A DNA stretch of 36,181 nucleotides from Chelativorans intermedius (GTDB lineage: Bacteria; Pseudomonadota; Alphaproteobacteria; Rhizobiales; Rhizobiaceae): positions 1 through 36,181 of the forward strand of contig NZ_JAODNW010000028.1 in the NCBI RefSeq assembly GCF_025398255.1, written 5' to 3'. The notes under the pieces were generated by a model that was not told where the DNA came from, ran no database searches, and saw nothing but the letters and a program-made list of their open reading frames with translations. Below are positions 18,206 to 26,583 of the stretch, piece after piece (position 1 is the stretch's first letter; the number at the start of each line of letters is the position of its first letter). The position numbers were made by a program, and so were the translations under genes.

Positions 18206-18233
18206 TGACACCGATGTCATGACATCGGTGTCA
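18206..18233. promoter_or_regulatory. Perfect 28-bp palindrome: two abutting LacI-type operators
   Basis: Positions 18206-18219 read TGACACCGATGTCA and 18220-18233 read TGACATCGGTGTCA. Each 14-mer is a near-palindrome centred on CG, the LacI-family operator style, and each is the reverse complement of the other, so the whole is a perfect palindrome. It covers the -10 box and probable start site of the lacI promoter, 38 bp from the lacI ATG. Confidence 0.75.
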
Positions 18234-18259
18234 TAATCGCATGACGGCGACAAAGTCAA
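18230..18259 (-). promoter_or_regulatory. Promoter of the lacI-led sugar importer operon
   Basis: On the minus strand TTGACT (18259-18254) and TATGAC (18235-18230) are separated by 18 bases. The -10 box lies partly inside the palindromic operator, so a bound repressor would block RNA polymerase directly. Confidence 0.5.
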
Positions 18260-18294
18260 GAGAGAACTCCGGCCGCACCGCCGCCGATCTCTCC

Positions 18295-19599
18295 CTATCG
18301 CTCCCGGAAGGCCCGCGCCATCTGGTCCTGGAAAGGCTTGAGGAAATAGGAGATTGCGGTGCGTCGGTCCGTGCGGATAAAGACTTCCAACGGGATGCCG
18401 GAGACCGGCTTCAGGGCTTGCAGGCGGGCATGTTCCTCGGGCGGGATGACAAGGCGCACGGCGTAGTAGGCGGCGCCCGTGCGTGCATCTTGCACGAGAT
18501 CGGCGCCAACATGGACGACCCTTGCCTTGATCTGCGGCGTGGTGCGCCGATTGAATGCGGAGAAGCGCAGCACCGCCTCCTGGCCGAGGTGCACTTGGTC
18601 GATTCCCTCTGCCGAGACCCGCGCCTCGACGACGAGCGCGTCTTTGTGGGGCACGATCTGCATGATCGTCTCGCCGGCGCCGACAACGCCGCCGATCGTG
18701 TGCACCGAAAGGGCATGAACCACGCCGGCCTGCGGCGCGCGGATGGCGGTGTTGGCAAGCTGCGCTTCGACCGCCCGCCGCCGCTCGAAGAGCTCGGCCT
18801 GCCGTGCCTCGACGTCGCGCAGTTCGGCCGCGGCCTCGCTGCGCAGGTCATGGTCGATCTGGAGCATCGTCAATTCGACTTCCGCAATGCGATCCTTCGC
18901 CCTTGCCGTGGCGGCAGCAAGCTGCCCGCGCTCGCCTTCAAGGCGGGCGATGTCGCGCTCGATGGCCGTCAGGCGCGACAGGGTCGTCAGCCCCCGGTTC
19001 CACAAATCGCGAATGGCGGACAGTTCTTTGCGCAGCGCCTCCATCTCCCGCCGATTGGCCGTTTTGCGGTGGCCAATGCTCTCGATCTCACGTTTCAGTT
19101 GTGCGATCCTTTCACGTAGCTGGGCGATGCGGCCGCTTCTTGCTGCACGGCGGGAATCAAACAGCGCCGTTTCCCTTGCAAGCAGCCTGGAGACTTCGGT
19201 TTCATTCTTGCGGGCAAGGAGATCGGCGGGAAAGGCCAGCCGCTCGGCCCCTGTCTGTTCGGCTTCCAGACGTGCCTTCCGTGCAGAAAGCCGGTCGAGT
19301 TCGCTGGCGATGATGGCCAGATTGGCGCGCGGCACCGTGTCGTCGAGCTTCAGGAGGATGTCGCCGGCCCGGACATGGTCGCCTTCGGCCACCTTCAACG
19401 CGCGGATCATGCCCCCCTCGGTATGTTGCACATCCTTGACATGGCTTTCCACCGCGAGCCGACCCTCGGCGATGACGGCGCCGGAAAGCTCGGCCGTGGC
19501 GGACCAGCCGCCGACGGCGCCGAAGAGCAGGACAAGCACGGCAAGTCCCGCCCATATGTGCCGATTGAGCGAACCACGGGCCGAAGGTACGTCACGCAC
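18295..19599 (-). CDS. Type I secretion membrane-fusion protein, HlyD/PrtE type
   Basis: A 434-residue periplasmic adaptor linking the inner-membrane ABC transporter to a TolC-like outer-membrane channel. It has a short cytoplasmic N-terminus, one membrane helix (about 14-34), a lipoyl-like half-motif near 55-90 (HTEGGMIRALKVAEGDHVRA), and a long coiled coil (about 95-290, rich in Ala, Arg, Glu and Leu). A second lipoyl half and beta-barrel region follow (IRAPQAGVVHALSVHTIGG). The GTG start overlaps the end of the ATPase gene by 8 bases and has GGGAGG 6 bases upstream. It is the third gene of the RTX secretion operon. No TolC gene is in the window. Confidence 0.93.
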   Translation of the reverse strand: MRDVPSARGSLNRHIWAGLAVLVLLFGAVGGWSATAELSGAVIAEGRLAVESHVKDVQHTEGGMIRALKVAEGDHVRAGDILLKLDDTVPRANLAIIASELDRLSARKARLEAEQTGAERLAFPADLLARKNETEVSRLLARETALFDSRRAARSGRIAQLRERIAQLKREIESIGHRKTANRREMEALRKELSAIRDLWNRGLTTLSRLTAIERDIARLEGERGQLAAATARAKDRIAEVELTMLQIDHDLRSEAAAELRDVEARQAELFERRRAVEAQLANTAIRAPQAGVVHALSVHTIGGVVGAGETIMQIVPHKDALVVEARVSAEGIDQVHLGQEAVLRFSAFNRRTTPQIKARVVHVGADLVQDARTGAAYYAVRLVIPPEEHARLQALKPVSGIPLEVFIRTDRRTAISYFLKPFQDQMARAFRER

Positions 19600-21352
19600 G
19601 GCGCGCCTCCCTGTCCTTGAGCAGCGACACGGGGCGCGCGCTTGCCTGCGGACGGCGCATCCGCTGCAGCACGTCCTCCGTCCGTTCGATCGCCCGCATG
19701 CGCCCTTCCACCAGAGTGAGAACGAGGTTCGTTCCCGCTAGGGCTGCGGGATGGTGTGCGATCACCACAGCAATGCCGCCACGCCTGCGTATGGCGAGGA
19801 TGGCGCGCTTCAACGCATGTTCGCCTTCGAGATCGAGGTTGGCATTGGGTTCGTCGAGCACCACCAAAAAGGGATCGCCATAAAGAGCGCGCGCAAGGGC
19901 AAGGCGTTGGCGTTGGCCGGCCGACAGGGCCGCGCCGTCCTCGCCGATACGCGTTTCATAACCCTCCGGCAGGCGCAGGATCATGTCGTGCACACCCGCG
20001 GCCTTGGCTGCCTTAAGGATTGCATCGCTGGCAGCATCGGCCGCAAAGCGGCTGATGTTCTGCGATACCGTGCCGTCGAGGAGCTGCACATCCTGCGGCA
20101 GATAACCCACATGATGCCCCAAAAGGGCAGGCGACCACCGCTCCAGGGGGGCGCCATCAAGGCGGATCTGGCCGACAAGCGGCGGCCACAGCCCCACCAG
20201 AGCGCGCCCCAGGGTGGATTTCCCCGACCCGCTTGGCCCGATGACCCCGAGCGCCTGTCCCGCCGTGAGTTCAAAACGCACATCCCGCAGCAATGGCGGC
20301 AGGATGCCGGGCGCCGAAACGGCAACGCCCTCCACCGAAAGGCTTGTGCTTGGCCAGGGCAGCTCCAGTGGAGCGGTTTGCGGCTGCGGCTGCTGCTTAT
20401 CAAGCGCCTCCTTCAGCCGCCGCCAGGCCAGCCTGGCGCTGGCAAAGCTTCGCCAATGCGTGATCGCCTGATCGACCGGGGCCAGCGCCCGTGCGGTCAG
20501 AATGGCGGCAGCGATGATTGCTCCACCCGTCACCTCCTCGCGGATGGCCAGCCAGGCTCCGACGGCAAGGACAGCGGATTGCAGCATGATGCGCGCCGCC
20601 CGCGAGACCGCTCCAAGGGTTCCAACGATATCGGCGGTGCGCCGCCAGCTTTCACGGTGTGCAAGGTTGGCCTCCGCCCAGAGCTCGCCAAGGCGCGGGG
20701 CCATGCCCATTGCCCGAACCGCCTCCGCATTCCGATGTCCGGCCTGGGCCAGCCGCGCCCTTTTGGCACCGGTCGTTGCGATGGCCCTTGCCCGCGCGCG
20801 GGACAGCACCTCGGCAACCAGCGTCAAGGCAACCAGGACAAGGCTTCCGGCGAGCGCCGTCATGCCGATCCAGGGATGGAAGAGAAAGCACAGACCCAGA
20901 TAAAGCGGGATCCAGGGCAGGTCGAGCAGGGCCGCCGGACCAGGCCCGGCCAGGAACGCTCGGACCCGGTCCATCTCGGCCAGCGGTTGCAAGGAATGGT
21001 CGCGTCCGCCGGCAAGCAGGGGCAACCGGAGAATCGCTGCGTGCACCGATGGCGAAACCGCCTCGTCGAACAGGCAGGCCAGCCGAACCAGTATGCGCGC
21101 GCGTACGGCGTCGAGCACCGTCTGGGCAGCATAAAGGAGGGCGACCAGCACGAGGAGAGCGACCAGCGTCGCCAGGCTGCGGCTGGCAAGCACCCGGTCA
21201 TAGACCTGCAGCATGAACAGCGAGCCGGTGAGCGCCATCAGGTTGAGAACGCCGCTGAACAGCCCCAGAGCCGCCAGCGCGCCCCGGCACGATACCAGCC
21301 AGGCGGCGGCCGGGTCGGCCGCCGCTTCGCTCGGTTTTGTCTTTCCGTTCAT
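19592..21352 (-). CDS. Type I secretion ABC transporter, PrtD type
   Basis: A 586-residue permease-ATPase fusion that energises export of the adjacent RTX protein. The membrane domain spans about 25-300, opening with the PrtD-like LFMLQVYDRVLASRSLATL; no C39 peptidase-like N-terminal domain is present. The ATPase has Walker A GPSGSGKST (372-380), signature LSAGQ (476-480), Walker B VVLDE (497-501) and an H-loop in IAHHPAA. ATG 21352 shares its A with the TGA stop of the RTX gene (TGATG), giving tight coupling. A longer in-frame start inside the RTX gene was not chosen. Confidence 0.94.
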   Translation of the reverse strand: MNGKTKPSEAAADPAAAWLVSCRGALAALGLFSGVLNLMALTGSLFMLQVYDRVLASRSLATLVALLVLVALLYAAQTVLDAVRARILVRLACLFDEAVSPSVHAAILRLPLLAGGRDHSLQPLAEMDRVRAFLAGPGPAALLDLPWIPLYLGLCFLFHPWIGMTALAGSLVLVALTLVAEVLSRARARAIATTGAKRARLAQAGHRNAEAVRAMGMAPRLGELWAEANLAHRESWRRTADIVGTLGAVSRAARIMLQSAVLAVGAWLAIREEVTGGAIIAAAILTARALAPVDQAITHWRSFASARLAWRRLKEALDKQQPQPQTAPLELPWPSTSLSVEGVAVSAPGILPPLLRDVRFELTAGQALGVIGPSGSGKSTLGRALVGLWPPLVGQIRLDGAPLERWSPALLGHHVGYLPQDVQLLDGTVSQNISRFAADAASDAILKAAKAAGVHDMILRLPEGYETRIGEDGAALSAGQRQRLALARALYGDPFLVVLDEPNANLDLEGEHALKRAILAIRRRGGIAVVIAHHPAALAGTNLVLTLVEGRMRAIERTEDVLQRMRRPQASARPVSLLKDREARRA

Positions 21353-23793
21353 CAGACCACGGCAAAGTGAGCGTGCGTGATGTCCTGCGGCACCGTTCCG
21401 TCCCACACCTGGAGCTCGGCAAACAAGGTGCGCTCGCCGGCACCACTGCCATCCGCGTCGTAGTAGAGATTGCCGCTCAGCGTGTCGTAGAGGATATGGT
21501 CGTCGGCATCTTCGGCAAGGCCGCCGGCGTTCGCGCGGAACATGCTGGCCGACAGTTCGACCCTCTCTTCCTCCCCGAGCATTCTGAAGATCGCATTGTC
21601 CAGCCAGATCCTGTGATACTCGGTGTTGAACTCGACGACATCGACATTCGCATGGGGGTTCACCTCAAGGTCCGTGTTAGCGCTGAGCGCCGTGTCGAAC
21701 ACATAGACATCGTGCCCGTACCAACCGCCATAAAGGTAGTCTCTGCCGGTTCCCCCGTTGAGGATGTCCTTGCCGGCATCGCCCAGCAGCGTGTCGTTGC
21801 CGGAGTCCCCATAGAGATCGTCATTGCCGCTCCTGCCGCGCATGAAGTCATCGCCGTGCCGGCCATGGAGAACGTTCTTGTCGTCCGAGCCATAGAGGCG
21901 GTCGTCGAAGCTGGTTCCGATCAGGCCCTCGATGGACTGAAATGTATCGCCCTCGGCCGCGCTGCCGATGTTGTAGGCCGGAGCATCGAGATAGACCCTG
22001 ACGCGCTCCGTGGCCGTGGCATAGCTGGCGAAGTCGAAGCCGAGGCCGCCGTCGAGACGATCGGCCCCTTCGCCCCCCAAAAGCTTGTCGTCTCCCGAAC
22101 CTCCATAGAGCGTGTCGTTACCATCCTCTCCGCGGAGTTGATCGTTGCCTATGCCGCCGTAGAGCGTGTCGTCTCCGCCCCTGCCGAGGATCATGTCGCT
22201 GCCGGAATCGCCGTAGATGATGTTCGACGCGCTGTCGCCGATGAGCGTATCGGCGAACTGGCTGCCGCGAAGCCCCTCGATGGAATCGTATGTGTCATAT
22301 CGGGCGTCGCCGACGTTCCAGGAAGGATCTCCCAGATCGGCATACACCCCTGAACTGGCGTCCACATAGCTTGCATAGTCGAAGCCGCTGCCGCCCTGCA
22401 TCGTGTCGCCGTGCACGCCGCCAACGAGAATGTCGTTGCCGGAGCCACCGATCAGCGTATCGGCACCCTGGCCGCCGTAGAGGACATCGTCCCCCGCCTG
22501 GCCGTTCATCGCGTCGTTTCCGGCAAAGCCGATGAGACGATCGTCGCCATACCATCCGCTGAGACCGTTGGCGCCGGCATCGCCGTAAAGCCAATCGTCA
22601 TGGGCGCTGCCTCTCAACGCTTCGATCGCAATGTACATGTCGCCGGCCGCGTCACCGGCGTTGATCGCGGAATCGGTAAGGCTGGCAACGACGCCTTCCT
22701 CGGCGTTGACATAGCTCGCAGTGTCGTATCCCGCGCCGCCATCGAGAATGTCGGCGCCTCCATCGCCGATCAGTATGTCGTTTCCATTGCCGCTTCTTAA
22801 TTCGTTGGCGAAGCCGTTTCCCCCCAGGGTATCGTCATGCTGGCTGCCCAGAAGTCCCTCGATCGAGCTGTAGGTGTCTCCCTTGGCGTCACCCTTGTTG
22901 AGGTTCGGGGCATAGAGCAAGGCCGTGACACCTTGCGTGGCGCTTGTATAGCTGGCGTAGTCCGCGCCGAAGCTGCCGATGAGCTTGTCCGCGCCCGCGC
23001 CGCCAACAAGCTCGTCGTCCCCAAAGCCGCCATAGAGCGTATTGTCCGCGGAATTGCCGATCAGAACGTCAGCATATCTGCTGCCGCTCAGCCCTTCCAC
23101 TGAGGAGTAGAAATCACCGCGTGCATCACCGGTGTTCATGGAGGGGGTTGCGAGGCTGGCAACAACGCCACTCGTGGCCGTCCCGTAGCTGGCCGTGTCA
23201 TGACCGGAACCGCCATAGAGGCGGTCGCTGCCTGCACCGCCGCGCAGCGTGTCGTTGTCGGCACCGCCCAGGAGCATGTCATCGCCGTCCCCTCCGTCAA
23301 GGACATCCTTGCCGGCATCGCCGGAGAGGGTATCGTCTCCGTCACGGCCATACAGGCGGTCGTTTCCGCCATTGCCGTAGAGAACGTTGTTGCGATGGTC
23401 ACCATAAAGGCGATCAGCATGGGCGCTGCCGCTCAAGCCCTCGATCGAGGAGAAAATGTCGCCCTTTGCGTCTCCGGTGTTGATTTCCTGGTTTTCGAGG
23501 CTCGCTGTGACACCGGATCCCGCGTCGGTATAGCTTGCGAAATCCGTACCGATCCCGCCATAGAGGGCATCGGCGCCCACACCTCCGACCAGCGTGTCGT
23601 TGCCGCTTCCGCCGACCATAACATCATTGCCGCTGCCGCCGTGCAGATAGTCGTTGCCGCTACCTCCGCTGAGGTAGTCGGCGCTCCCTCCGCCCGAGAG
23701 ATAGTCGTTACCGCCGTAGCCGTAGATGTAGTCCTGGCCCGACGTTCCGATCAGAACATCGGCGTAGTCGCTGCCGATAATCGTTTTTGCCAT
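21352..23793 (-). CDS. RTX-repeat calcium-binding protein, type I secreted
   Basis: An 813-residue acidic protein made almost wholly of RTX nonapeptides (GGxGxDxLx, for example GGSGNDTLVGGVGADALYGG at 61-80). Six copies of a roughly 47-residue module (ASY...GDA.GDTYSSIEGL.GS..DD.L) interrupt the repeats, with ASY at 86, 201, 280, 359, 474 and 589. A C-terminal part (about 698-813) ends in DDHILYDTLSGNLYYDADGS and a hydrophobic FAVV tail, typical of uncleaved type I secretion signals. There is no N-terminal signal peptide. No catalytic or toxin domain is visible; a surface, adhesive or matrix protein is likelier than an enzyme. The repeats should fold on binding calcium outside the cell. GGAG lies about 10 bases before the ATG. 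The transporter genes follow directly. Confidence 0.93.
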   Translation of the reverse strand: MAKTIIGSDYADVLIGTSGQDYIYGYGGNDYLSGGGSADYLSGGSGNDYLHGGSGNDVMVGGSGNDTLVGGVGADALYGGIGTDFASYTDAGSGVTASLENQEINTGDAKGDIFSSIEGLSGSAHADRLYGDHRNNVLYGNGGNDRLYGRDGDDTLSGDAGKDVLDGGDGDDMLLGGADNDTLRGGAGSDRLYGGSGHDTASYGTATSGVVASLATPSMNTGDARGDFYSSVEGLSGSRYADVLIGNSADNTLYGGFGDDELVGGAGADKLIGSFGADYASYTSATQGVTALLYAPNLNKGDAKGDTYSSIEGLLGSQHDDTLGGNGFANELRSGNGNDILIGDGGADILDGGAGYDTASYVNAEEGVVASLTDSAINAGDAAGDMYIAIEALRGSAHDDWLYGDAGANGLSGWYGDDRLIGFAGNDAMNGQAGDDVLYGGQGADTLIGGSGNDILVGGVHGDTMQGGSGFDYASYVDASSGVYADLGDPSWNVGDARYDTYDSIEGLRGSQFADTLIGDSASNIIYGDSGSDMILGRGGDDTLYGGIGNDQLRGEDGNDTLYGGSGDDKLLGGEGADRLDGGLGFDFASYATATERVRVYLDAPAYNIGSAAEGDTFQSIEGLIGTSFDDRLYGSDDKNVLHGRHGDDFMRGRSGNDDLYGDSGNDTLLGDAGKDILNGGTGRDYLYGGWYGHDVYVFDTALSANTDLEVNPHANVDVVEFNTEYHRIWLDNAIFRMLGEEERVELSASMFRANAGGLAEDADDHILYDTLSGNLYYDADGSGAGERTLFAELQVWDGTVPQDITHAHFAVV
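21898..23544 (-). repeat. Six ASY/IEGL modules alternating with RTX nonapeptide blocks
   Basis: This is the part of the RTX gene for residues about 84-632. The six module starts are 115, 79, 79, 115 and 115 residues apart. The difference of 36 residues equals four nonapeptides, so the array has changed length in whole blocks. At the DNA level the copies are diverged, so this is an old coding repeat and not a recent tandem duplication. Confidence 0.8.
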
Positions 23794-24531
23794 CTTTAGA
23801 ATGCTCCACTGTCAAATGAAATCGTGCCGCCCGCTCGCCAGACGCTGGCAGGCGCGTGTCCTGCGGGCTGCTCAAGTGCCGCCGTTGCGGGCTGGAAACC
23901 GCGTGAAGGCGGGGTTGACGACGATGTGCTGAAAGACCGATGCCTTCAGGGCATCTTCAGGCGGCTTCTTTCGCGTTGCGCATTCGCCGCCGGTCGCATC
24001 TTCACCTCACGGCTGTCCCGCCCTTCGCGCGATTGAGGGATGGATGCAGGAAACGTGATGCAGATGCACATATCTCAGTCGTCTGCGGGATATGGTGTCG
24101 GTGTCGGGCATATGCTTCCTCTTCGCTTTCCTGTTCGTTTCGACACCAGCGAAGGCATTCATGAACCTCCGCGGCGTTCTCGCATTCAAGGGCGTGAGGT
24201 GGCGCCTTACAGTGTGAGGCAATCGGATTTTTCCCGTCAGGCAGGACTTTGCCACCCAACATCGGGTCGGGGAGGGTGTTTGGCGGGCGGGAGTGTTCTT
24301 GAACGGTTTCTACGACAATGGATGTATCGTTCTTGCGAAATCAAGCGTATACTTCATGAAATATTCATAATTATTATAAAGAAGATCGAAGCCAGTGTAT
24401 ATCAAGAAGTAAAAGTATAAGAATTGTTATTATTGTTGTTCTTGAATATGATATGCTGTTGACGCATAAGAACCGGGCCATGTCTTCACGCGTGGGGCAG
24501 GGAGACACCGGGTTTTCCAGGAGACGGCGCC
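23794..24531. other. 738-bp divergent intergenic region with AT-rich island
   Basis: This gap separates the RTX operon (minus) from the TolB/TPR gene (plus). Most of it has ordinary composition, but about 24340-24475 is markedly AT-rich, with runs such as TTCATGAAATATTCATAATT and GAATTGTTATTATTGTTGTT, unlike anything else in the window. Open frames exist on both strands (for example 24040-24420 plus) but none has a recognisable domain or good ribosome binding site, so no gene is called. The region probably holds regulatory sites for both flanking units. Confidence 0.6.
24424..24452 (+). promoter_or_regulatory. Candidate sigma-70-type promoter of the TolB/TPR gene
   Basis: TTGTTA (24424-24429) and TATGAT (24447-24452) are separated by exactly 17 bases within the AT-rich island. 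Transcription would start near 24459, leaving a leader of roughly 70 bases before the ATG at 24532. Confidence 0.4.
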
Positions 24532-26358
24532 ATGCGCCCAGCAGGATGTGACGCGCCAGGCGGGATCGAAATACGCAGGCAGAAGCCGGTGTTGGCGGTT
24601 CTGCCCTTCAAGGTGGTTTCGGGGGGGCAGTCGGACGGGACCATCGCCGACGGCCTGGTGGAGGACCTTTCGGACGCGCTCGCTCGCTTCTCCACGCTGG
24701 AAAGCATCGCACCGATGTCGGGTGCGGTGGTTGCGGAGCTGGCCGACCGGGAAGCCGCCCGGCGCCTGGGAGCCACGCATCTCCTGCGCGGGCGTCTCCA
24801 GCGGGAGGGAGAACGTTTCCGCCTCGTTGCCGGTCTGGTCGATGGCGAAAGCGGCGCGCAGCTTTGGAGCGAGAAGCTGGAAGCACCGGCGACCGGGCTC
24901 TTCGAACTGCAGGGCGAGCTCGTTGCCCGCATCAGCGCCACCTTCAGTGCCCGCATCGAAGAAACTGCCTTGCAGGCGGCCCGTCGCAAGCCCACCGGGT
25001 CCCTGGCGGCCTACGAGTTGACGCTCAAGGGGATGTCGTTGCTCAGGCGCGGGTCGTACGAGGCGGACGAAGAGGCACGAGGCCTCTTCCGGCACGCCCT
25101 TGAGCTTGATCCGCAATATGCTCGCGCCTATGCCGGTCTGTCCTTGTCCTGGTTCAATGAGTGGGGTTGCCAGCTCTGGAACAGGATAGCGGAGAACGGC
25201 CAGGCAGCCTACGAATATGCACACAGGGCGTTGGATCTCGACGATTCCGATGCAATGCTGCACGTGGTTATCGGCAGGATTCTGCTTTATCGGCGCGAAT
25301 ACGAGCAAGCATCGTGGTATCTGGATCGCGCCCTGCAGATTTGCCCCAACGACGCGGATGTGCTGCTGCAGCTTGCTGTTGCGGAGGTTTTTCTGGGGCG
25401 GCCGGAGATCGGGATCGAAAGAGGAGCGCAGGCACTCCACCTCAACCCCTACCATCCGAACGGCTGTTACGCCTACGCGGCCTTTCCCTATTTCACGGCG
25501 AGAAAACTCGAAGATTTTCTCAAGCTGAATGGTCGGGCGGTTAATACGCCGCTCATCTGCGCGCCCGCCCACTCGGCCATCTCGAGCGCCTATCTCGGCA
25601 GAATGGGAGAGGCTCAGCATCACCTCAAGCTGTTCTACGAGAAGTTCGGCCGCATGATTGCCGATGGCAGGCCGTTTACGCCGCGCGAGGCCTGCGACTG
25701 GCTCCTCGATTACGCGCCGTATCGCCGTCGCGAGGACCGGGAGTTCGTCGCCGATGGCTTTCGTCTCGTTGACGGCGGGATCGCGAAACGTTCCCCCGAG
25801 ACCACTGCCTCGCATATGCCGACGGACAATATCTTCGTCTCCGGCGGGGGAGGGTGGCGACTGAGATTTGCAGGCCGGGAGGCCAACCTACCCGACATAA
25901 AAGGACTGCGCGACATTCAACGCCTCATCGGGCGCGCGGGAGAGGAAATTCACTGTCTCGATCTCGCGGGGCGCGAGGAGGAAGCCTATGGCGGCCAGTT
26001 CATCCTCGACGACAAGGCGCGGCAATCCCTGAAACTTCGCATCCGCGATCTGCAGGAGGAAATTGCGGAAGCGGAAGACATGAACGATCCCGGCCGCGCC
26101 GAGCGCGCGCGGGAGGAACTCGACCAGTTGGTCGAAATGCTCTCCAAAGCGCTGGGGCTGGGCGGCCGAAACCGGCAGTTGGGAAGCATGAGCGAACGGG
26201 CCCGCACCGCCGTCACCTGGCGCATCCGCCATGCCATCCGCAAGATCGAGACCCTGCATCCCGATCTGGCCAGGCACCTCAGGACGTCCGTCCGCACGGG
26301 CACGTTCTGCGCATATCGGCCGGAACAGCCGATCCGTTGGCGACTTTGCACCGACTGA
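24532..26358 (+). CDS. TolB-like N-domain / TPR protein with conserved C-terminal domain
   Basis: A 608-residue protein. Residues 18-140 match the TolB-like amino-terminal domain often found behind adenylate cyclase or helix-turn-helix domains (VLAVLPFKVVSGGQSDGTIA, RRLGATHLLRGRLQREGERF, GAQLWSEKLEAPATGLFELQ). Residues about 158-375 form TPR-like helical repeats (FRHALELDPQYARAYAGLS, LDRALQICPNDADVLLQLAV). Residues about 430-600 resemble a C-terminal segment I associate with bacterial predicted ATPases and regulators (GLRDIQRLIGRAGEEIHCLD, a coiled part, then ARTAVTWRIRHAIRKIETLH and VRTGTFCAYRPE). No cyclase, kinase or obvious N-terminal DNA-binding domain is present. AGGAG lies 8 bases before the ATG. 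Its divergent position suggests a link with the RTX operon. Its role is unknown; the last domain might bind DNA. Confidence 0.8.
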   Translation: MRPAGCDAPGGIEIRRQKPVLAVLPFKVVSGGQSDGTIADGLVEDLSDALARFSTLESIAPMSGAVVAELADREAARRLGATHLLRGRLQREGERFRLVAGLVDGESGAQLWSEKLEAPATGLFELQGELVARISATFSARIEETALQAARRKPTGSLAAYELTLKGMSLLRRGSYEADEEARGLFRHALELDPQYARAYAGLSLSWFNEWGCQLWNRIAENGQAAYEYAHRALDLDDSDAMLHVVIGRILLYRREYEQASWYLDRALQICPNDADVLLQLAVAEVFLGRPEIGIERGAQALHLNPYHPNGCYAYAAFPYFTARKLEDFLKLNGRAVNTPLICAPAHSAISSAYLGRMGEAQHHLKLFYEKFGRMIADGRPFTPREACDWLLDYAPYRRREDREFVADGFRLVDGGIAKRSPETTASHMPTDNIFVSGGGGWRLRFAGREANLPDIKGLRDIQRLIGRAGEEIHCLDLAGREEEAYGGQFILDDKARQSLKLRIRDLQEEIAEAEDMNDPGRAERAREELDQLVEMLSKALGLGGRNRQLGSMSERARTAVTWRIRHAIRKIETLHPDLARHLRTSVRTGTFCAYRPEQPIRWRLCTD

Positions 26359-26503
26359 GGCGACGCATCTTCCGCACCGGGGACGGCCATCAGGATCGCA
26401 GCTTGCTCGGGGTGCGTAGCTGTAGATATCGCATAATCTGCATTATGGAACTCAGCCTTCCGCCGCGCCCTTCCTGCTGGTCATTCCGTCACGTCACGAT
26501 GTC

Positions 26504-26520
26504 GGCCTCCTCGGCCTTTT
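26504..26520 (+). terminator. Weak candidate terminator after the TolB/TPR gene
   Basis: Two GGCC tetramers pair around a 5-base loop and are followed by TTTT. The stem is only 4 bp, so this is weak. The rest of the 225-bp gap between the convergent TPR and maiA genes shows no gene. Confidence 0.2.
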
Positions 26521-26583
26521 GCGGCGGGCGTGTCAGTACGGGCCTTCGGGCCGCTCCGTTGGGTCACACCGGGTGTCGGAACT

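Noticed and set aside
21352-23793. Repetitive DNA that might be taken for a CRISPR or satellite array
   Set aside because: The periodicity is 27 bases in one open frame encoding GGxGxDxLx; copies are degenerate and there are no spacers.
23810-23815. A perfect TTGACA on the minus strand just upstream of the RTX gene
   Set aside because: It lies only 16 bases from the start codon, so its -10 box would fall inside the gene, where no match exists. The true RTX promoter was not identified.
24040-24420. Open frame of 126 codons on the plus strand in the RTX-TPR gap
   Set aside because: No domain, poor ribosome binding site, abrupt composition change and overlap with the AT-rich promoter island.
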